Shown here: in pieces, positions 58,528 to 64,000 of the stretch | How positions within the stretch are numbered: position 1 is the first letter of the stretch | Layout: the number at the start of each line of letters is the position of its first letter | Assembly (NCBI GenBank): GCA_965656785.1 | Contig: CBFHLY010000001.1 | Coordinates: 62,001 to 126,000 of the forward strand | DNA from: JALQTD01 sp965656785 | Lineage (GTDB): Bacteria > Bacteroidota > Bacteroidia > Flavobacteriales_D > Sanyastnellaceae | Length of the DNA stretch: 64,000 bases | Reading direction: 5' to 3' | Translations under genes and position numbers: made by a program | Notes under the pieces: generated by a model | The model's input: the letters and a program-made list of their open reading frames with translations, nothing else | Database searches by the model: none | What the model was told of the DNA's origin: nothing

Positions 58528-60039
58528 ATGCGCCGATTGCTCTTGATGTACGGGATTTGGGCCAGTCAGGTTACCGCTTGGACGCAAGATCCAGTCGCGG
58601 ATTGTGATTGGACCCAATTTACGTTCGCAAACGGCTCAGTTTCCAGTGAAGGTTGCTTGGTGGATGGGTTGCCGGAAGGGGTTTGGAAAACCTACCATCC
58701 GAACGGGAACTTGGCGAGCGAGGGTGCGAGGGTGCAACATGAGTTGACGGGGTTGTGGCGGTTTTACCACGAAGACGGTTGGTTGGAACACGAGGTGCAC
58801 TACGCCAAGGGACGGCAGGATGGCATCGAGCGGTTTTATGCTGCTGAGGGCGTGATGGAAGAGGAGCGGATGTGGGTGAACGGCGTGCAGGAAGGGGAAT
58901 TGAGGCGGTATCATTCGAATGGGAACGTCGCCCGGGCGATTCCATTTGAGGCGGGCCGGGAGCAAGGTTTGGGTTGGGAATTCGATCGAGAAGATGGTCG
59001 GCGGGTGGCGCGGCTCGATTACCACAATGGGTATTTGCGGGGCATTGAGCGCATCAACCGGTACAACGAGGCGGGCCGGAAGACGGGGGTTTGGGTGGTG
59101 TGGAATGCGAGAGGAATCTTGGTGGAGGAAGGTCCGTGGACGGATGGCCAGCGCAACGGGGTGTTCACGTTTTACGACGACAAGGGGAAATTGGATCGCT
59201 TGGAGCGCTATGTGAATGGGGAGTTGCAAGCGGCGGATGAGGTGACCCAAATGTTGGACATCCGTCGGACGTACCACGAAAATGGTCAAATCGCACGCGT
59301 CGGAGGCTACGGCGCTCAAGGTCCTGAAGGCGTGTTCCGGGTCTACAGTCCCACCGGTGAGCTGATCTTTGGTGAGGTGTATTCCAACGGGGAGCGCATC
59401 GCCGAGGGCATCACCGAGCCCAATGGATTGCGAGAAGGCGATTGGAAACTGTACTACGATTCGGGAGAATTGTTCGGAGAGGGTGGGTACGCCGAAGGGT
59501 TGCGGGAAGGTCCGTGGCGGTTTTACAACCGGGATGGGAGTTTGGCCCAAGAAGGCGGATTCCGCGAAGGGCGCTACCACGGCGATTGGACCTGGTACTA
59601 CCTCAACGGCGATGTTCACCGAAAGGAGGCGTACCGCCGGGGCAAAGAAGATGGGCTGTTTCAGGAATGGAACCGCGATGGCGAACTGTTGCTCGAGGGC
59701 GAATACATCGATGGGTTGCGTCACGGATTTTGGATGACCCAGGTCAACGACCACCGGGAAGAGGGAAGCTACGTCGACGGTGAACGCGATGGAGAATGGG
59801 TGCACACTTACGACAACGGTCAGAAGCAGTTTCGCGGAGCTTACCTGCTCGGCGATCCCATCGGAAAGCACGTGGAATGGAACCGCGATGGCACCCGGCA
59901 CTGGATGGGAAGCTATGAAGCGGGCTTGCCGGATGGCGACTGGATTTTTTACGGCGAGAACAACCAAATTGCGCAGACCCGCACTTACCGAGTCGGTGAA
60001 CTCATCAAGGTGGACGGGACGAAAGTCAACAAGCAATGA
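58528..60039 (+). CDS. Secreted MORN-repeat protein
   Basis: The 503-residue product has a signal-like N-terminus (RLLLMYGIWASQVTA) and about 17 MORN/YwqK-type repeats of ~23 residues with the pattern G-x-W-x-x-Y-x-x-x-G-x-L-x-x-E-G-x-Y-x-x-G (examples GLPEGVWKTYHPNGNLASEG, GLREGPWRFYNRDGSLAQEG). Such repeats occur in Bacteroidota proteins of unknown role and in the antitoxin-annotated YwqK family, but no toxin partner is present here. Its TGA overlaps the ATG of the sensor kinase (ATGA), so it could be a periplasmic accessory of the kinase; that is inference from coupling only. Plus-strand codons are G-rich. Confidence 0.82.
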   Translation: MRRLLLMYGIWASQVTAWTQDPVADCDWTQFTFANGSVSSEGCLVDGLPEGVWKTYHPNGNLASEGARVQHELTGLWRFYHEDGWLEHEVHYAKGRQDGIERFYAAEGVMEEERMWVNGVQEGELRRYHSNGNVARAIPFEAGREQGLGWEFDREDGRRVARLDYHNGYLRGIERINRYNEAGRKTGVWVVWNARGILVEEGPWTDGQRNGVFTFYDDKGKLDRLERYVNGELQAADEVTQMLDIRRTYHENGQIARVGGYGAQGPEGVFRVYSPTGELIFGEVYSNGERIAEGITEPNGLREGDWKLYYDSGELFGEGGYAEGLREGPWRFYNRDGSLAQEGGFREGRYHGDWTWYYLNGDVHRKEAYRRGKEDGLFQEWNRDGELLLEGEYIDGLRHGFWMTQVNDHREEGSYVDGERDGEWVHTYDNGQKQFRGAYLLGDPIGKHVEWNRDGTRHWMGSYEAGLPDGDWIFYGENNQIAQTRTYRVGELIKVDGTKVNKQ

Positions 60040-62966
60040 CCACGAATTTCACCGAATTGGAGTTGTTCAATCGCATGCCAGAAGCGCTGGTGTGGATTGA
60101 AGGCGATGCGTTGCGCGCCATCAACGAACGCGCTTGTTTGATGCTCGGTGTGGATTGTCAGCAGTGGGTGGGTAAATCGTGGAGCGCCATCTCCAACGCG
60201 TATTTTCCGGACCTCCGCCCGCATTCAAATCGCGAACTACCGAAAGCGTTCACCCAGAACATCGTCATCGAAGCCCTCGACGGTGGGCGGTTTCATGCGG
60301 AGTGGAAGTGGTCTCAGCTGGGACCCAATTCGATCCTTGGGCAGTTCCGCGACATCAGCGAACGCGTGTTTTTTGAGCAGGCCATTCGCGAGTCGGAGCA
60401 GCGGTTTAAGTCGTTGACCATTCACGCGATGGAAGGCATTGCACTCTTGAGCGACGAAACCGTCATCGACAGCAACGAACAGTTCGCCCGCCTGTTGGGG
60501 TTTCGCCGCGTCGATGAAGTCCTCGGAGCGAACATCCACGATTTCATTCGCGACCGGGATTGGCGGCGCATTTCGGCGCGGACGCAATTTGGAAGCCGCT
60601 GCGAAATCGAGGCGCGAACCGCATCGGATCAATTGATTCACCTCGAGGTGACCATGACCGAATCGGCCGACAAATACACGGCCGACCAAGTCCTGCTCAT
60701 TTACGACATCACGGAGCGCAAGCGGACAGAGCTCGATTTGCTCCAAACGAAGGAACGGTTCCGGCTTCTCGTGGAAAACAACCCCATCGGCCTGTTCTTG
60801 CTGGTCGATGGTCGGATCAAGTACGCCAATGCCGCCGCGTTGGATTTGGTGCAATACCCGGAGGATGAATTGCTGGATTTTCCCTTTGATGAGTTTTTCA
60901 TTCCGGAAGAGCGCCATCGGGTGAAGGCGAGTTTGGATCGGACGCGCGAAGGTGTGAAGACGCCGTACACGGAGATGAAACTCCGGCGAGCGGATGGAAA
61001 GTCCGCCATGGTGGGCATGCGGATGACGCTTTCGTTTTATGATCGCAGTCCTGCGATCCAGGTGACGTTGATGGATTTGTCCACGCGAATGGAGCTGTTG
61101 CGCGAACAAATGCGCGCCTCCGTTGCAGAAGAATCCAACACCCTGCTCAAGGCCGAAATCGAGCGCCACAAGGAAACGCAGCGCAAGCTCCGGGCGGCGG
61201 AATTGCTGAACCGTTCGATGATCGGGAGTTCGATTGACATGATCATCGCCTTCGACAAGAACAACCAAATCATTCAGTGGAACCACGCGGCTTCGGTGGA
61301 ATTCGGTTGGACGTTTGAAGAGGCGAAGTTGCTGGAATTCGGGGCCTTGCTCGCCGATTCGGATGAAGTGGATTTGGTGTTCGAAAACCTGAACCAAACG
61401 CATTACTTCGCGGGTGAGGTTCAAGGCACTCGTGCGTCGGGTGAGGAGTTCAGTGCGCTCATGTCGGTGGCCTCCATGCGCGACGATTCCGGGGACATCA
61501 TCGGTTACGTGGCGGTGGGCCGGGACATCACCGATTTGAAATTGGCCGAGCAGGAATTGCGGGAGAGCGAGGAGCGGTACCGGGACATTTTGGAATACGC
61601 GACGGACGTCATTTTCCTGGTGAATTCCACGGGCCATTTCGTGTACGCAAACCCGTCGTTTTTCAGGACGTTGGGCTACGATCCTGCTTCGATCGAGGAG
61701 ATTCAACTGGACCAAATCATGCCCGAGCTTGAAATCCATCCTGGTACGAGTTGGATGGAAACCCTCGAGGGCGCTCGGGGCGAATGGGTCTTCCGCGCCG
61801 CGAACGGGACCTCCCTCCTCATGCTCGGCGGCGCCTCGGTGCGCTACGACCAGGCCGGTGACCGCGAAGGCCTCCGAGGCATCTTCCTCGACATCACCGA
61901 CATCCGGCGCCACGAGCGGAGCGCGCGCATCCAGTCCGCGAAGCTCCAAAGCATCTTCAATTCCACACGGTACTTGCTCATGCTGACCATGGATCGCGCG
62001 CACCAAATCACCACCATCAACCGCAACTTCCAGGACGTCTTCCAAGGGCAGTTCAACGTGGATGTGCAGTTGGGTACGGAATTCACGGGATTGTTCCAGG
62101 GTTTGGCCAACCCCGACCACTATCAAGGCCAACTCCAGCTCATCCAAAACGCGTTCGACGGCCGCCCGCAGCAGTTCGAAATGGCCTTGAACGCAGTGGA
62201 CGGCACCATCCGCTGGTTCATTGTGTTCATCAATCCGGTGGCCGCTGACAGCGAAACGGAAGAGGTCAGCTGCATCGCCTACGACATCACCGATCGGAAG
62301 GAAATCGACCAACAAATTCGTCGAGCGCTCAAAGAGAAGGAAATCCTGCTGCAAGAGGTTCACCACCGCGTGAAAAACAACCTCCAGGTGATTTCCAGCA
62401 TGCTCAACTTGCAACGTCGATTCGTGTCGGATCCCTTGCTGCTCCAAGTGCTTGATGAGAGCACGAACCGCATCGCGACCATGAGCTACATCCACGAATC
62501 GCTCTATCAAAACACGGACTTCAGTTCCATCAGCTTTTCAGAATACCTGAAGCGCTTGACCTCCAATTTGATGAGCAGTTATGCACAACGAACGGCGCAC
62601 GTGGAATTGGAAACGAAACTCATTGACTTGCATTTGAATTTGGAACAAGCGATCCCTTGTGGATTGATTGTCAACGAGTTGGTTTCTAATTGCATGAAGT
62701 ATGCTTTTCAGGGACTCGAGCGCGGTGTGCTGACGTTGCGCGTGGATTCCGTAGGGGATTTTGTGGAAATCGAAGTGTCGGACGATGGCGTGGGTCTTCC
62801 AGAAGATTTTAACTTTGACACGAACGATTCACTGGGGGTTTATTTGATCCAGGCTTTGACGGAACAAATTCAGGCTGAGTTGATTGTACGCAGTTCTTCT
62901 TTGGAAGGGGCGGGCAAGATTCCTCGGGGAACTTCGTTTATGATTAAGTTTGAACCCTCCAGTTGA
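60036..62966 (+). CDS. Multi-PAS sensor histidine kinase (HisKA_2/HWE type)
   Basis: The 976-residue product has no clear transmembrane segment. It carries about six PAS/S-box units: near 8-110 (LFNRMPEALVWIEGDALRAI), 125-230 (DSNEQFARLLGFRRVDEVLG), 245-355 (FLLVDGRIKYANAAALDLVQ), 395-510 (IIAFDKNNQIIQWNHAAS), 520-640 (IFLVNSTGHFVYANPSFFRT) and 650-765. The kinase core has the HisKA_2 motif EVHHRVKNNLQVISSMLNLQ near 771 with the phospho-His, N-box ELVSNCMKYAFQG near 893 and G1 EVSDDGVGLPEDF near 927. It probably senses cytoplasmic signals such as redox, light or small molecules. It pairs with the LytTR regulator 11 bases downstream. Confidence 0.93.
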   Translation: MTTNFTELELFNRMPEALVWIEGDALRAINERACLMLGVDCQQWVGKSWSAISNAYFPDLRPHSNRELPKAFTQNIVIEALDGGRFHAEWKWSQLGPNSILGQFRDISERVFFEQAIRESEQRFKSLTIHAMEGIALLSDETVIDSNEQFARLLGFRRVDEVLGANIHDFIRDRDWRRISARTQFGSRCEIEARTASDQLIHLEVTMTESADKYTADQVLLIYDITERKRTELDLLQTKERFRLLVENNPIGLFLLVDGRIKYANAAALDLVQYPEDELLDFPFDEFFIPEERHRVKASLDRTREGVKTPYTEMKLRRADGKSAMVGMRMTLSFYDRSPAIQVTLMDLSTRMELLREQMRASVAEESNTLLKAEIERHKETQRKLRAAELLNRSMIGSSIDMIIAFDKNNQIIQWNHAASVEFGWTFEEAKLLEFGALLADSDEVDLVFENLNQTHYFAGEVQGTRASGEEFSALMSVASMRDDSGDIIGYVAVGRDITDLKLAEQELRESEERYRDILEYATDVIFLVNSTGHFVYANPSFFRTLGYDPASIEEIQLDQIMPELEIHPGTSWMETLEGARGEWVFRAANGTSLLMLGGASVRYDQAGDREGLRGIFLDITDIRRHERSARIQSAKLQSIFNSTRYLLMLTMDRAHQITTINRNFQDVFQGQFNVDVQLGTEFTGLFQGLANPDHYQGQLQLIQNAFDGRPQQFEMALNAVDGTIRWFIVFINPVAADSETEEVSCIAYDITDRKEIDQQIRRALKEKEILLQEVHHRVKNNLQVISSMLNLQRRFVSDPLLLQVLDESTNRIATMSYIHESLYQNTDFSSISFSEYLKRLTSNLMSSYAQRTAHVELETKLIDLHLNLEQAIPCGLIVNELVSNCMKYAFQGLERGVLTLRVDSVGDFVEIEVSDDGVGLPEDFNFDTNDSLGVYLIQALTEQIQAELIVRSSSLEGAGKIPRGTSFMIKFEPSS

Positions 62967-62977
62967 AATCAGAAAGC

Positions 62978-63727
62978 ATGCCGATTAACATTCTTGTGAC
63001 CGAGGACGAAGTCATCGTCCGCAAAGACATCGAACGGTGTCTATCGAATTTGGGATACAACGTGGTGGCCTCTGCTGACAACGGGGAAGACGCGATTGAA
63101 TTGGCCCTGAAGCACAAGCCGGATTTGGCCCTCATGGACATCATGATCAAAGGGGACATGAACGGCATTGCAGCGGCAGAGGAAATCAAGCGCAACATCG
63201 ACATTCCGGTGGTCTTTTTGACGGCCTACGCCGACGAGAACACCTTGAGCGAAGCGAAGATGGCGGAGCCGCATGGCTACATCCTCAAGCCGTTCAAAGA
63301 CGTCGACATCCAAACGGCCATTGAGATGGCCCTGCACAAGCACGGCAAGGAGCAGGAACTCAAGATGGAGTCGGACTTCCTGCGCAACATGGCGGAACAC
63401 AAGGCGGATACGGAGGTCATCTTCGTCAAGAACCGCAGCCGCTTGATGCGCGTGAAGAACGAAGACCTGCTCTTCATCGAAGCGCTCAAGGATTACGTGG
63501 TGGTGCACACGCGCACGGAGAGCTACACCATCCACAGCACGATGAAGGAAGTGGAGCGCAAGTTGAACGACCGCCAGTTCATCCGCGTGCACCGGAGTTT
63601 CATCGTGAACCTGGAAGCCATTGAGAGCATCAAGTATTCCATGATCAAAATGGAGGACATCGAGAAGGAGATTCCGGTGGGCGGTTCCTACAAGGACCTA
63701 CTCGCATCGCGGATCAACCTCCTCTGA
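62978..63727 (+). CDS. Response regulator with LytTR DNA-binding domain
   Basis: The 249-residue product has a receiver domain at 4-118 (VTEDEVIVRKDIERCL, phospho-Asp in LALMDIMIKGDMNG near 54, VVFLTAYADENT and KPFKD with the conserved Lys). A linker helix leads to a LytTR domain (150-249: FVKNRSRLMRVKNEDLLFIEALKDYVVVHT and FIRVHRSFIVNLEAI). LytTR regulators bind imperfect direct repeats. ATG 62978 was chosen over a TTG at 62963. It is the partner of the upstream kinase and closes the operon before a strong terminator. Confidence 0.95.
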   Translation: MPINILVTEDEVIVRKDIERCLSNLGYNVVASADNGEDAIELALKHKPDLALMDIMIKGDMNGIAAAEEIKRNIDIPVVFLTAYADENTLSEAKMAEPHGYILKPFKDVDIQTAIEMALHKHGKEQELKMESDFLRNMAEHKADTEVIFVKNRSRLMRVKNEDLLFIEALKDYVVVHTRTESYTIHSTMKEVERKLNDRQFIRVHRSFIVNLEAIESIKYSMIKMEDIEKEIPVGGSYKDLLASRINLL

Positions 63728-63744
63728 ACGACCGCAATTGAATG

Positions 63745-63780
63745 AACGGCCCGCTCAGGATTTCCTGGGCGGGCCGTTTT
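63745..63780 (+). terminator. Strong terminator after the LytTR regulator
   Basis: A 9-bp outer stem ACGGCCCGC / GCGGGCCGT, with an inner CAGG / CCTG pairing, is followed by TTTT. It lies 18 bases past the regulator stop and may also serve the convergent gene. Confidence 0.88.
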
Positions 63781-63784
63781 GGTT

Positions 63785-64000
63785 TCAGGCCAAACTGAAA
63801 CGGACTTGAATCAAACCGCTGTCATACCGTTGCCGACTCCGTTCCACCCATCCTTCGGGCACCCGCCCCTCGGCAAACAAAACCGTACCCCTTTCCAGTT
63901 TCGTCGGGGCAATGGAGAGGATGATTTCGTCCACGAGCCCGGCAGCAAGCAGCTGGTGTGCGATTTCCGCGCCCCCTTCGCAATAAATGCCTTTCCGACG
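63785..64000 (-). CDS. RibD C-terminal / DHFR-like reductase family protein, start outside window
   Basis: The minus-strand frame has 71 residues to a stop at 63785, open at the window edge. The sequence IYCEGGAEIAHQLLAAGLVDEIIL, shown in part, followed by IAPTKLERGTVLFAEG is the C-terminal signature of the RibD C-terminal / dihydrofolate reductase superfamily (GGAxLAxxLLxxGLVDE and PxxLGxGxxLF). It is either the reductase half of a RibD riboflavin enzyme or a stand-alone relative. The short Lys/Glu in place of the usual LG (KLERGTVLF) is a small variation. It converges on the LytTR operon. Confidence 0.8.
   Translation of the reverse strand, partial: RRKGIYCEGGAEIAHQLLAAGLVDEIILSIAPTKLERGTVLFAEGRVPEGWVERSRQRYDSGLIQVRFSLA

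Noticed and set aside
58528..60039. MORN protein as a YwqK antitoxin of a toxin-antitoxin pair
   Set aside because: It has a signal-like N-terminus and no candidate toxin neighbour; the coupled gene is a sensor kinase.
60237..62510. 757-codon minus ORF opposite the sensor kinase
   Set aside because: A frame shadow of the PAS/HisKA_2 kinase with no recognisable motifs.
1..64000. CRISPR array, insertion sequence, prophage or rRNA operon
   Set aside because: No regularly spaced direct repeats, transposase or integrase motifs, phage structural genes or rRNA sequence were seen.

Overview
The window reads as a chromosomal segment of a GC-rich member of the Bacteroidota, most likely a Flavobacteriales-type gliding/marine lineage. 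The evidence is: type IX secretion (T9SS) cargo with type A and type B C-terminal domains; a PorP/SprF-family protein; Bacteroidota-type -7 promoter boxes (TAnnTTTG and close variants); almost no Shine-Dalgarno sequences; a MurF-Alr fusion; a 569-residue LysS; DUF5522, DUF4175 and 630-residue PurF-like families. Coding density is very high. Many adjacent genes share a 4-base stop/start overlap.

Layout. 1-7.3 kb: end of a bifunctional PGI/PMI isomerase, a TonB-dependent receptor, then the coupled lysS-sufT-dxr run and a secreted Cys-rich repeat protein. 7.3-11.4 kb (minus): rplM-rpsI-rpsB-tsf, a terminator, then pyrH-frr. 11.4-13 kb: an outer-membrane DUF2490/lamin-tail fusion and a lipoprotein. 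13-16 kb: tdk coupled to a murF-alr fusion. 16-22.8 kb (minus): a TetR-controlled tripartite RND efflux operon. 23-30 kb: a membrane TPR/HTH regulator, DUF5522-hutU, an ACC-deaminase-like PLP enzyme, a PurF-like amidophosphoribosyltransferase and a small HAD protein. 30-33.2 kb: a T9SS cargo protein, a Pmp3-like peptide, tRNA-Leu(CAA) and typA. 33.2-37.2 kb: a visibly AT-richer patch with a sulfotransferase, a GT2 glycosyltransferase and a sensor kinase. 37.2-46.9 kb: PorP/SprF, a type B cargo protein, a lone biotin carrier, hemW, an EamA permease and two large secreted proteins. 47-56 kb (plus): DUF4175-HATPase-ybeY-mnmG, an ALDH7-type dehydrogenase and a TlpA-like lipoprotein. 56-58 kb (minus): an unusual rpiB-M28 peptidase ORF. 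58-64 kb: a 0.5 kb gene-free stretch, a MORN protein, a multi-PAS kinase, a LytTR regulator and the end of a RibD/DHFR-like reductase.

The most notable non-gene signals lie at 51-58.5 kb. Three exact copies of the 14-base palindrome GTTCCACGTGGAAC, the core of known ParB-binding parS sites, lie across mnmG. About 5 kb further on, a gene-free, C-rich stretch has repeated TTTTCCAC-like words and an AT-rich patch. Base composition of the plus strand appears to change there from C-rich to G-rich. Together these suggest an origin-proximal partition region with a candidate oriC at about 58.05-58.53 kb. The other notable items are the RpiB-M28 fusion with an internal signal peptide, a shared dockerin-like C-terminal tail on two secreted proteins, and a recurring layout in which the promoter -7 box sits only 3-16 bases before the start codon, implying widespread leaderless transcripts.
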